Below the pieces are notes generated by a model. It searched no databases and had not been told where the DNA came from. It saw nothing but the letters and a program-made list of their open reading frames with translations. Positions 7,012 through 14,039 of a stretch of 16,256 nt of DNA are shown one piece after another. Positions within the stretch are counted from its first letter, which is position 1, and every line of letters starts with the position of its first letter. The DNA comes from Savagea sp. (GTDB lineage: Bacteria > Bacillota > Bacilli > Bacillales_A > Planococcaceae). The stretch lies in the NCBI GenBank assembly GCA_030146155.1, contig JASLCF010000014.1, positions 1 through 16,256 of the forward strand, in the 5' to 3' direction. A program made the translations under genes and the position numbers.

Positions 7012-7595
7012 GAGAATCAACTGTCTCAAGAAAAACAGAAGAAACAGCTATCGAACTTACATTTCATTTAGATGGAACGGGTGAAACGAGTATTGATACA
7101 GGTGTAGGGTTTATGAATCATATGCTCACTTTATTTGCTAAACATGGCAGATTTGATTTATCTGTACAGTGTAAAGGCGATTTAGAAGTAGACCAACATC
7201 ACTCGATTGAAGATATTGGGATAGCACTGGGGCAGACGTTTTATAAAAATATCGGAGACAAGCGCGGAATCACTAGGTACGGTGAATTTACAATGCCCAT
7301 GGATGAAGCATTAGCAACAGTAAATATCGATATTAGCGGACGTCCTTTCCTCGTCTATAACGTAGAAGGATTAAAAGATAAGGTAGGAGCTTTTGATACA
7401 GAATTAGTCGAAGAATTTTTAATTGCATTTACAAGTCACGCTCGGGTGACCTTACACGTTAATGTTCACTATGGAAAAAATACCCACCATATGATTGAAG
7501 CAATCTTTAAAGCATTAGGTAGAGCATTGAATCAAGCCAGTTGTATGGACCCATTACAAACAGGTATTCCTTCTACAAAAGGCGTACTAGAATAG
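7008..7595 (+). CDS. hisB: Imidazoleglycerol-phosphate dehydratase
   Basis: This 195-residue monofunctional HisB dehydrates imidazole glycerol phosphate to imidazole acetol phosphate. The manganese-binding histidine motifs are clear: GFMNHMLTLFAKH (34-46), DQHHSIEDIG (62-71) and KNTHHMIEA (157-165). There is no N-terminal phosphatase domain of the enterobacterial kind, consistent with the separate hisJ. The start overlaps the hisD stop as ATGA. The stop codon lies inside the ribosome binding site of hisA, only nine bases before its ATG. hisH would normally stand between these two genes, and no trace of it is present. Confidence 0.96.
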   Translation: MRESTVSRKTEETAIELTFHLDGTGETSIDTGVGFMNHMLTLFAKHGRFDLSVQCKGDLEVDQHHSIEDIGIALGQTFYKNIGDKRGITRYGEFTMPMDEALATVNIDISGRPFLVYNVEGLKDKVGAFDTELVEEFLIAFTSHARVTLHVNVHYGKNTHHMIEAIFKALGRALNQASCMDPLQTGIPSTKGVLE

Positions 7596-7604
7596 GAGAA
7601 GAAA

Positions 7605-8312
7605 ATGATTATATTTCCAGCAATTGATATACAAAATGGACAATGTGTTCGACTCACTCAAGGAGATTATGCGCAACAGACGGTCTATCATCAGCAACCT
7701 GTAGAAGTGGCTAAAGCTTTCGAGCAGGAGGGAGCGAAGTTTATTCACTTAGTAGATTTAGATGGGGCTAAAAGTGGACAAACACCTAATATACAAACGA
7801 TTGCTGCTATAGCACAAGCTGTTAATATTCCAGTTCAAGTTGGCGGTGGTGTGCGCTCTATTGAAAAAGTTCAACAATTGATAGAACAGGGTGTTCAACG
7901 CGTCATCATCGGAACGGCAGCCATTCAAAATCCAGCATTTTTACAACAAGCAGTGGAACAATTTGGTGATCAAATCGCTGTTTCAATCGATGCACGGAAT
8001 GGATTCGTAGCAACAGAAGGATGGACAACTACCAGTGAAGTCAAAGCATTAGATTTAATTCAGTCATTGGAACAAATAGGTGTGGCAACGATTGTCTATA
8101 CTGATATTTTTAAAGATGGCATGATGAGCGGGCCTAATTTTAAAGAGTTAGGAGAAGTGAATCAAGCGACAACCATGCAAGTGATTGCAAGTGGTGGGGT
8201 TACACAAGTATCAGATGTTGAGCAGTTAGAACGTATGGATTTATATGGAGCAATTATTGGTAAGGCACTCTATGAAGGCACGATTCAACTAAATCAACTA
8301 AAAGAGGAGTAA
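7605..8312 (+). CDS. hisA: ProFAR isomerase (phosphoribosylformimino-AICAR-P isomerase)
   Basis: This (beta-alpha)8-barrel of 235 residues opens the ribose ring of ProFAR to give PRFAR, the substrate of HisF. The catalytic aspartates are D8 (FPAIDIQNG) and D129 (VSIDARNG). Phosphate-binding loops VGGGVRS (79-85) and ASGGV are present, as is DGMMSGPN (171-178). The ribosome site TAGGAGAAG begins inside the hisB stop codon. The gene ends in GAGGAG TAATG, so its last codons form the ribosome site for hisF. Confidence 0.95.
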   Translation: MIIFPAIDIQNGQCVRLTQGDYAQQTVYHQQPVEVAKAFEQEGAKFIHLVDLDGAKSGQTPNIQTIAAIAQAVNIPVQVGGGVRSIEKVQQLIEQGVQRVIIGTAAIQNPAFLQQAVEQFGDQIAVSIDARNGFVATEGWTTTSEVKALDLIQSLEQIGVATIVYTDIFKDGMMSGPNFKELGEVNQATTMQVIASGGVTQVSDVEQLERMDLYGAIIGKALYEGTIQLNQLKEE

Positions 8313-8317
8313 TGTGT

Positions 8318-9046
8318 ATGAGTAAAATCATTGCCTGTTTAGATATCGATGAAAGAAAAGTTGTAAAAGGTGTTCAATTCGAAAATGTGAAAGAGGTTGC
8401 AGATCCATTAACTCAGGCCAAAAAATATGTCGAAGCGGGTGTTGATGAGCTCGTTTTTTATGACATCTCCGCATCCACCACAGGGAGAGCACTATTTTAT
8501 GATTTAATTGAAGACATTGCAAAAGAAACTTCGGTACCCTTTGTAGTCGGCGGAGGAATTCGATCTATAGAAGATGTAGAGCAACTATTAAAGTTAGGTG
8601 CAGATAAAGTGTCAATTAACAGTATTGTTATTCAACAACCATCGATTGTAAAAGAATTAGCTACTCGTTTCGGTTCTGAAAAAATAGTCGTATCAATGGA
8701 TGTGAAGAAAGGAACTTCCGGAGAATGGGAAGTGTTCGCTGAAGGTGGACGAAAAGCGACCGGTATTCTCGCATTAGAATGGGCAAAACAAGCAGAAGAG
8801 AGCGGTGCTGGTGAATTAGTAATCAATAGTATTGCACAGGATGGCGTCAAAAAGGGTTATGATTTAAAGTTGATGCAAGATATGCAAGAAGTCGTTTCGA
8901 TACCGTTAGTTGCAAGTGGAGGGGCAGGTGCAGTTGACCATTTCATTGCAGCAGCTGCACAAGGTATTGAAGGATTACTAGCGGCCTCTGTTTTTCATTT
9001 CAATGAAGTAAGCGTGCAAGATCTTAAAAATAAGCTGAAAGAGTAA
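8318..9046 (+). CDS. hisF: Imidazole glycerol phosphate synthase cyclase subunit, no partner hisH
   Basis: HisF is the cyclase half of IGP synthase and turns PRFAR plus ammonia into IGP and AICAR. The 242-residue barrel keeps both catalytic aspartates, D9 (IIACLDID) and D128 (VVSMDVKK), and the HisH-docking segment GADKVSIN (94-101). It departs from the family at several places. The usual DRDG reads AQDG (173-176). The LRDxGDP segment reads VKEVADP (24-30). The KR before IIACLD reads SK. The start at 8318 is eight bases from AGAGGAG, while an ATG at 8312 touching the hisA stop is too close. The glutaminase gene hisH is absent from the operon, so ammonia must come from free ammonium or from a subunit encoded elsewhere. 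Confidence 0.92.
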   Translation: MSKIIACLDIDERKVVKGVQFENVKEVADPLTQAKKYVEAGVDELVFYDISASTTGRALFYDLIEDIAKETSVPFVVGGGIRSIEDVEQLLKLGADKVSINSIVIQQPSIVKELATRFGSEKIVVSMDVKKGTSGEWEVFAEGGRKATGILALEWAKQAEESGAGELVINSIAQDGVKKGYDLKLMQDMQEVVSIPLVASGGAGAVDHFIAAAAQGIEGLLAASVFHFNEVSVQDLKNKLKE

Positions 9047-9057
9047 AGGTGATACAA

Positions 9058-9660
9058 ATGAAAATAAAATGGGATGAACAAGGCTTAATACCGGCAATCG
9101 TACAGCATGCAACAACAGGTGAAGTATTGATGTTGGCTTATATGAATGAAGAAGCTTACCAACTGACTTTGGATACGAAGGAAGCATGGTTTTATAGTCG
9201 TTCTAGACAAGAATTATGGCAAAAAGGAGCAACTTCGGGAAATACGCAGCAAGTCAAGTCAGTCAGTTTAGATTGCGACGGAGATACACTTTTACTACAA
9301 GTTGAACCAGCAGGGCCGGCTTGTCATACAGGCAATCGGAGTTGTTTTTATACTTCTATTCAACAATCAGAGTCCCTGTATTTAGTCGTTCATGAGGTTG
9401 CCGATGAAATCAACCGAAGAAAACAACAACCTGAAGAAGGCTCGTATACGACGTACTTATTTACAGAAGGTATTGACAAGATTCTAAAAAAAGTAGGCGA
9501 GGAAACGACTGAAGTAGTAATCGGTGCAAAAAATAATGATTTTGAAGAAGTGACGAATGAAGTAGCGGATTTAGTTTATCATGTACTTGTCCTACTGACT
9601 GAGCTCAATATTTCAATTACGGATATCCAACGTGTTTTGAAAGAACGTCGGAAGTCTTAA
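9058..9660 (+). CDS. hisI: Bifunctional PR-AMP cyclohydrolase / PR-ATP pyrophosphatase
   Basis: This 200-residue fusion (HisIE) does pathway steps two and three. The N-terminal HisI domain (1 to about 105) shows WFYSRSRQELWQKG, the metal-binding LDCDGD (D72, C73, D74, D76), and the zinc cysteines C89 (GPACHTG) and C96. The C-terminal HisE domain (about 110-200) has the MazG-like helical motif KVGEETTEVVIGAKN and ADLVYH. The ATG at 9058 follows AAAGGTGAT directly. The alternative GTG at 9049 lies within that ribosome site. There is an 11-base gap after hisF. Confidence 0.95.
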   Translation: MKIKWDEQGLIPAIVQHATTGEVLMLAYMNEEAYQLTLDTKEAWFYSRSRQELWQKGATSGNTQQVKSVSLDCDGDTLLLQVEPAGPACHTGNRSCFYTSIQQSESLYLVVHEVADEINRRKQQPEEGSYTTYLFTEGIDKILKKVGEETTEVVIGAKNNDFEEVTNEVADLVYHVLVLLTELNISITDIQRVLKERRKS

Positions 9661-9673
9661 GGAGGGAAAGGAA

Positions 9674-10720
9674 ATGTCTTATTTGTGGGCATCTAAAGTT
9701 CAACAGCTAACACCTTATATTCCTGGAGAGCAGGTGAATGATTCTACTTTCATTAAATTAAATACCAATGAGAATCCATATCCACCAAGTCCTAAAGCAA
9801 TTGAGGCGATGCAACAAGCCATTACGCAAGATTTGCAAAAGTATCCTGACCCAACAGCCTTCAAAGTGAGACAAGCGATGGCTAACCGTTTAAATCTAGA
9901 TCCTAGAGAAGTGTTTGTAGGCAATGGTTCTGATGAAGTATTAGCATTTGCATTTTCTGCTTTTTTTGAACCAGGAAAAACGATTAAATTTCCATCGATC
10001 AGTTACAGCTTTTATCCTGTCTACAGTGAATATTACAATATTCCGTATGAAGCGGTAACCTTAGATCATGAATTTAATATACAAGCGAGAGATTACGATA
10101 GAGCAGAGGGAGGAGTTATCTTTCCGAACCCCAATGCACCAACTAGTCGCTATTTGCCTTTAGCTCCGATTGAAGAAATTTTAAAAAATAATGCGGACGT
10201 CGTTGTCATTGTTGATGAAGCTTATATTGATTTTGCAGAGGGACCTTCAGCTGTTACTTTAATTAATAAATATCCTAATTTGCTTGTGATTCAAACCCTT
10301 AGTAAGTCACGTGCATTAGCAGGTTTACGCGTGGGATTTGCGATGGGACAAGCACATTTAATTGAGGCATTAATTCGAGTGAAAGATTCTTTTAATTCTT
10401 ATCCTGTAGATCGAGTAGCACAAGCTGGAGCACAAGCTGCTATTGAAGATGAAGCTTATTTCCAAGCGCAAGTGTTAAAAATAAAAACTACTCGTCATCA
10501 GTTTATGCAAGCACTCGTAAAAAAAGGTTACGAAGTGTTCCCATCCGCAGCAAATTTTATCTTTGTAAAAAAAGAAGGGCTAGATGCAAAAGCGAAATAT
10601 GAAGAATTGAAACTTCAAAAAATACTGGTGAGACATTTTGATACAGAAGAACTAGGAGACTACTTGCGAATAACAATAGGAACGGATGAAGAAATGAAGA
10701 AGGTATTACATTATTTTTAA
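9674..10720 (+). CDS. hisC: Histidinol-phosphate aminotransferase
   Basis: HisC is a fold-type I PLP enzyme that transfers an amino group from glutamate to imidazole acetol phosphate. In the 348-residue chain the PLP lysine is K211 (TLSKSRALAGLRVG), with N153 in NPNAPTS, D181 and Y184 in VDEAYIDF, and R219 after the lysine loop. KLNTNENPYPPSP (28-40) is the typical N-terminal segment. The ribosome site AAGGAGGG sits 13 bases after the hisIE stop. It closes the operon and is followed by a terminator. In many Bacilli hisC lies elsewhere or with aromatic genes, and its place here makes a dedicated histidine role likely. Confidence 0.95.
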   Translation: MSYLWASKVQQLTPYIPGEQVNDSTFIKLNTNENPYPPSPKAIEAMQQAITQDLQKYPDPTAFKVRQAMANRLNLDPREVFVGNGSDEVLAFAFSAFFEPGKTIKFPSISYSFYPVYSEYYNIPYEAVTLDHEFNIQARDYDRAEGGVIFPNPNAPTSRYLPLAPIEEILKNNADVVVIVDEAYIDFAEGPSAVTLINKYPNLLVIQTLSKSRALAGLRVGFAMGQAHLIEALIRVKDSFNSYPVDRVAQAGAQAAIEDEAYFQAQVLKIKTTRHQFMQALVKKGYEVFPSAANFIFVKKEGLDAKAKYEELKLQKILVRHFDTEELGDYLRITIGTDEEMKKVLHYF

Positions 10721-10747
10721 TTATTGATAGTTATCACCTATAAAAAG

Positions 10748-10795
10748 AAGGCTGTTTACTTGAAGAAGCATCATAGTCAAGGGACAGTCTTTTTT
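10748..10795 (+). terminator. Intrinsic terminator of the his operon
   Basis: AAGGCTGT (10748-10755) pairs with ACAGTCTT (10784-10791, one G-U pair), and an inner CTTGA/TCAAG extends the stem. Six Ts at 10790-10795 complete the signal, about 30 bases after the hisC stop. Confidence 0.82.
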
Positions 10796-10827
10796 CATGT
10801 TATACTTGAATAGATAAAAGGTTTCGG

Positions 10828-10856
10828 TTGTAACTGTGAATAACGTACAGTATACT
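10828..10856 (+). promoter_or_regulatory. Sigma-A promoter of rlmN
   Basis: TTGTAA (10828-10833), a 17-base spacer and TATACT (10851-10856) lie ahead of the rlmN ribosome site and after the his terminator. rlmN is therefore probably transcribed on its own. Confidence 0.7.
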
Positions 10857-10889
10857 GATTAAATGGAAAAAAAGAAGGGAACGTTTAGA

Positions 10890-11963
10890 ATGAAGCAATC
10901 AATTTATGGTCTAACGAGAGATCAATTAACCGAATGGGTCATCAGTCAAGGCGAGAAGAAATTTAGAGCAGAACAAGTATGGGACTGGCTTTATGTGAAA
11001 AGGGTGCGTACATTTGAAGAAATGTCTAACTTAAGTAAATCTTTTAGAGAGCAGCTTTCACATATGTTTTACATCACATCACTTGAGCAAGAGGTAAAGC
11101 AAGTGTCAAAGGATGGCACAATCAAATTCTTATTCCGTTTACAAGATGGAAATTTAATCGAGACCGTTCTCATGAAATTTCCTTATGGCTATTCTGTGTG
11201 TGTGACTACTCAAGTAGGCTGTAATATTGGTTGTAGTTTCTGTGCAAGTGGCTTATTGAAAAAAGACAGAGACTTAACAGGCGGAGAAATTGTAGAACAA
11301 ATTATGAATGTTCAACATCATTTAGACGAAGTCGGTAAAGGTGAACGTGTCAGTCATATTGTAGTGATGGGAATTGGAGAACCTTTTGATAATTATCAAA
11401 ACTTGATGAATTTCTTACGAGTGGTGAATGATCAAAAAGGATTAGCAATCGGTGCTCGTCATATTACGGTATCTACATCAGGATTAGCACCAAAAATCAA
11501 ACAGTTCGCAGATGAAGATATTCAGATTAATTTAGCAGTTTCACTGCATGCGCCGAATGATGAATTAAGAACCTCCATTATGAAAATCAATCGTGCGTAT
11601 CCTATCCGTGAAGTAATGGATGCTGTACAATATTTTATTAGCCAGAAGAATCGTAGAATCACATTTGAATATATTCTTATTGATGATGTGAACGATCATC
11701 CAGAAGAGGCAAGACAACTTGTGAATTTATTAGAGAATATTCGACACTTAGCCTATGTTAATTTAATTCCTTACAATCCAGTCGATGAACACAGTGATTA
11801 CAAAAGAAGCTCACAAGAATCAATTGAGAAGTTTCATGCAATTCTAACGAAACGTGGTATTCAAAGTGGTGTCCGTTATGAAAATGGTGCAGATATTGAT
11901 GCGGCATGTGGACAATTACGAAGTAAACAAATTAAATTAAAATCAGCATGTGACCGTGGCTAG
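10890..11963 (+). CDS. rlmN: 23S rRNA (adenine-2503-C2) / tRNA A37 methyltransferase
   Basis: This radical SAM enzyme methylates C2 of A2503 in 23S rRNA and, in studied species, A37 of some tRNAs. The 357-residue protein has the iron-sulfur motif CNIGCSFC (C111, C115, C118) after VTTQVG, a GIGEPFDN loop, and the methyl-carrying cysteine C340 in GADIDAACGQL. These separate it from Cfr mainly by overall RlmN-like length and sequence, and Cfr is not indicated. The ATG at 10890 is 9 bases after AAGAAGGGA. The upstream ATG at 10863 has no ribosome site and falls where transcription should begin. It is a stand-alone gene with its own promoter and terminator. Confidence 0.95.
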   Translation: MKQSIYGLTRDQLTEWVISQGEKKFRAEQVWDWLYVKRVRTFEEMSNLSKSFREQLSHMFYITSLEQEVKQVSKDGTIKFLFRLQDGNLIETVLMKFPYGYSVCVTTQVGCNIGCSFCASGLLKKDRDLTGGEIVEQIMNVQHHLDEVGKGERVSHIVVMGIGEPFDNYQNLMNFLRVVNDQKGLAIGARHITVSTSGLAPKIKQFADEDIQINLAVSLHAPNDELRTSIMKINRAYPIREVMDAVQYFISQKNRRITFEYILIDDVNDHPEEARQLVNLLENIRHLAYVNLIPYNPVDEHSDYKRSSQESIEKFHAILTKRGIQSGVRYENGADIDAACGQLRSKQIKLKSACDRG

Positions 11964-11967
11964 TCCT

Positions 11968-11996
11968 TTGGCGAAGAACTGATTGAAGAATACAAT
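11968..11996 (+). promoter_or_regulatory. Candidate sigma-A promoter just after rlmN
   Basis: TTGGCG (11968-11973) and TACAAT (11991-11996) are 17 bases apart, starting five bases after the rlmN stop. Transcription would begin near 12003 and run at once into the rlmN terminator hairpin. It is either fortuitous or the start of a short structured RNA. Confidence 0.3.
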
Positions 11997-12005
11997 TTAA
12001 AATAA

Positions 12006-12041
12006 AAAAGCTCATTCAATGTAAAAATTGAATGAGCTTTT
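12006..12041 (+). terminator. Intrinsic terminator of rlmN
   Basis: A perfect 15-base-pair stem, AAAAGCTCATTCAAT (12006-12020) with its complement at 12027-12041, surrounds a six-base loop and ends in TTTT. The A run upstream means it could also stop minus-strand transcription. Confidence 0.85.
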
Positions 12042-12106
12042 GATTAGGGTCCTACATCAAATAAAGTCGATGTAGAATGTTTGTCCTTCAGGATGAAGTG
12101 GTTTGG

Positions 12107-12155
12107 AGGCTATTGAGTGTGTCAGAAACAACTGACATCCTCAATAGCCTTTTTT
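12107..12155 (+). terminator. Second intrinsic terminator downstream of rlmN
   Basis: AGGCTATTGAG (12107-12117) pairs with CTCAATAGCCT (12140-12150). The inner TGTCAG-type arm (about 12119-12125) pairs with CTGACA (12132-12137). Six Ts follow at 12150-12155. A second strong plus-strand terminator with no gene between it and the first implies either a backup or the end of a small separate transcript. Confidence 0.8.
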
Positions 12156-12278
12156 GTTGAGATGTTTTTATCTCGTTACTTACTGTTATGAGATGTAGGC
12201 TTTCCTCAGACAGCGTTACATTTACGCAATTTCTAACTGTAGTTTACTTTGAGGGCGATAGATTGATCTTTAAAATGA

Positions 12279-12348
12279 AAATAACGTCAGCGAAATGCCA
12301 TCGCCTTCTCCAATCTATAAGAGAAGGCGATTGTCTTTCACTGACGAT
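12279..12348. repeat. 70-base imperfect inverted repeat, related to the 16-bp direct repeat
   Basis: The core stem is ATCGCCTTCTC (12300-12310) with GAGAAGGCGAT (12321-12331) around a 10-base loop. Outside it the arms continue with a few mismatches, ending in ACGTCAG...CTGACGAT. The left edge AAATAACGTCAGCGAA matches the 2444 and 2783 repeats at 13 of 16 bases. There is no T run, so it is not a classic terminator. It looks like a small palindromic intergenic element. Confidence 0.55.
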
Positions 12349-12414
12349 ATCCATTATAAAACTTTTTTATTTAGCGTTTCAATATATGAAATGCGATTTT
12401 GTTTTAAAATAAGC

Positions 12415-12444
12415 AAAAAAAGAGTAAGATCTTACGCTTTTTTT
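12415..12444 (-). terminator. Two-way intrinsic terminator overlapping the end of the membrane protein gene
   Basis: A perfect palindrome GTAAGATCTTAC (12424-12435) is flanked by a run of seven As on the left and seven Ts on the right, so it works in either direction. The minus-strand stop codon lies inside it at 12434-12432, meaning the last codons of the gene are part of the terminator. Confidence 0.75.
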
Positions 12445-12803
12445 AATAAAAGAAGAACGAGTTGAATAATAATTCCTATTCCACAACCAATTGCAGTGAA
12501 GCTATAGAGTCCCAGAATACCCAGGGAGTCAGCATTCTCACTAGTAACAAAAATAAAGTTGCGAAATAACTCAACAAATCCAAGGACTAAGGAAACAAAG
12601 AAAATCCAAAATGCAAGATTCCATCGATAAAATAAAATCAAAGTGGCAATAATTCCTACCGTTAAACTAAACACAAAAAATGTGAAGTAGTTTTTTAAGC
12701 CGAGATCGACATCGAGTAACCAACGTACACTTACGGAGAGTAGAAAAAATGTAGTTAAACCGATGAAAAAACCAGATTTTCCATACTGTTCATTTAGTCG
12801 CAT
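12432..12803 (-). CDS. Small four-helix membrane protein, unknown function
   Basis: This is a 123-residue protein I do not recognise. Four hydrophobic stretches fit membrane helices at about 11-30, 38-58, 62-85 and 95-119, with short charged links (DVDLGLKN, YRWN, VTSENADS) and a KKA tail. There is no signal peptide distinct from the first helix and no catalytic motif. The ATG at 12803-12801 follows AAGGAAG at nine bases. It starts 24 bases after the stop of the flavoprotein gene on the same strand, with no terminator between, so it is probably the last gene of that operon. That position allows, but does not prove, a membrane-docking or transport role for the dehydrogenase. Confidence 0.75.
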   Translation of the reverse strand: MRLNEQYGKSGFFIGLTTFFLLSVSVRWLLDVDLGLKNYFTFFVFSLTVGIIATLILFYRWNLAFWIFFVSLVLGFVELFRNFIFVTSENADSLGILGLYSFTAIGCGIGIIIQLVLLLLKKA

Positions 12804-12827
12804 GACATAAAACTTCCTTTACTAGTA

Positions 12828-14039
12828 TTATTCTGCACTGATTCGGTTGTATGCAGCTTTCACACGTTCTCTTCCGCGCTCAATATGTGGATCAAACTGA
12901 ATCGTTGCATTTGCTCTTGTTTCTTTTACTGCTTGCACTGCTTGCTGTAAAACAGTATCTAATTGTGAATCTTGATTATGCTTTTTAGCAATCGCTAATC
13001 CAGCTACTTTACCTTGTGCTTTTGCAACTTTTGCACTTTCAATTCCAGTAATATTCCCTGCAACATATAGACCTTCTACAGCAGTCTCCATCTGTTCGCT
13101 GTGTACTGGAATATGTCCGCCTAATTCTTCAACATATTTAAATGGAACGCCCATTGCAGCTGCAAGTTCAGCGAGTGGGTAAAGTCCACCAGCAATACAT
13201 ACGAAATCCGCTGGAATCGTTTGTTCACTATTTGGAACAACTGCGCCATCAGCTGTTAAATTGACCATTGTAACAGATTCTACTTTATCCGTACCATTGA
13301 TTTGTGTAATCGCTTTTCTCAAATGGATAGGCATGCCAAACATTTTAATTCCTTGTTTAGGGAAGAACTGAACCGCTGTATTACGAACAAATGCTGACTT
13401 TTGAGCAAATTTACTTCCAAAGCGGATAAATGCGCTTGGTGCTAAGTGAGCAATACGTGATAAGCGTTCCATGACTACTTTAGGTACACTTTGATCATCT
13501 GAAATAACATTAGCAGGCGGTAATGCCATCGCTTCCACTTTGACTCCACCTAAATGTAATTCGTGTGCAATCGCAGCAGAAAGTACGTTAACACCAATAA
13601 TTACACCTTTATCTCCTACTTTTACACGGTGTACGTTAGTCATCACTTGAGCTGCACCAATAGACATGACTCCTGGTAGTGTCCATCCTGGTACTGGAAT
13701 TGCACTTTCAGCAGCACCTGTAGCAATTAATACATTAGTTGCTGTCAGTCTTTCCTGTTGTGTATGAACAATAAAACCAGCATCATTTTTTGTGATATGG
13801 TGTACAGAAACACCTAAACGGATTTCAACACTTGCTTGTTTCGCTTCATTTACTAATAGTTCTGCTTCTTTAATCCCGTTCCACCATTCACCAGTTGGCT
13901 CTTGGTGTAATTGACCAAGTAAGCGTCCTCCAGCTTTAGGGAATTCATCAAGTACTACAACTGATAAGTTATTTTTTTTCGCTTCAATTGCTGCTGATAA
14001 ACCAGCTGGTCCTGCACCAATAATTATTAAATCAGTCAT
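12828..14039 (-). CDS. FAD/NAD(P)-type oxidoreductase subunit of an HcnABC / hydroxyproline dehydrogenase-like complex
   Basis: This 403-residue flavoprotein has an N-terminal FAD site LIIIGAGPAGLSAAIEAKK (about 4-22), a central nucleotide-binding region with a weakened motif (GVIIGVNVLSAAIAHEL), and a C-terminal FAD segment GLYVAGNITGIESAKVAKAQ. It matches the HcnB / LhpF / PDH-alpha type by these features and by its neighbours. In related complexes this subunit passes electrons taken from an amino or imino acid by the DAO-family subunit. The BFD-like [2Fe-2S] domain often fused to the C-terminus is absent here and encoded separately upstream. The start overlaps the ferredoxin gene by eight bases. 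The substrate cannot be read from sequence. Candidates are proline, hydroxyproline, an opine, glycine or another amine. Confidence 0.82.
   Translation of the reverse strand: MTDLIIIGAGPAGLSAAIEAKKNNLSVVVLDEFPKAGGRLLGQLHQEPTGEWWNGIKEAELLVNEAKQASVEIRLGVSVHHITKNDAGFIVHTQQERLTATNVLIATGAAESAIPVPGWTLPGVMSIGAAQVMTNVHRVKVGDKGVIIGVNVLSAAIAHELHLGGVKVEAMALPPANVISDDQSVPKVVMERLSRIAHLAPSAFIRFGSKFAQKSAFVRNTAVQFFPKQGIKMFGMPIHLRKAITQINGTDKVESVTMVNLTADGAVVPNSEQTIPADFVCIAGGLYPLAELAAAMGVPFKYVEELGGHIPVHSEQMETAVEGLYVAGNITGIESAKVAKAQGKVAGLAIAKKHNQDSQLDTVLQQAVQAVKETRANATIQFDPHIERGRERVKAAYNRISAE

Larger units (their letters stand above)
11964..12431. other. 468-base gene-free, hairpin-rich stretch between rlmN and the membrane protein gene
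   Basis: It holds a candidate promoter, two complete terminator hairpins with T runs (12006-12041 and 12107-12155), a smaller hairpin between them (CTACATC at 12053-12059 with GATGTAG at 12069-12075), a 70-base imperfect inverted repeat (12279-12348) and the two-way terminator at its right edge. A 74-codon open frame (12188-12412) runs across the large hairpin, has no ribosome site and is not called. No known RNA family is recognised. Confidence 0.55.

Noticed and set aside
10890..11963. Cfr-type A2503 resistance methyltransferase
   Set aside because: The protein's length, its RlmN-like sequence segments and its single-copy housekeeping setting fit RlmN, and there is no mobile or resistance context.
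12188..12412. 74-codon plus-strand open frame
   Set aside because: It has no ribosome site, spans the large inverted repeat at 12279-12348, has a composition unlike a protein of this genome, and ends just before a minus-strand gene's terminator.
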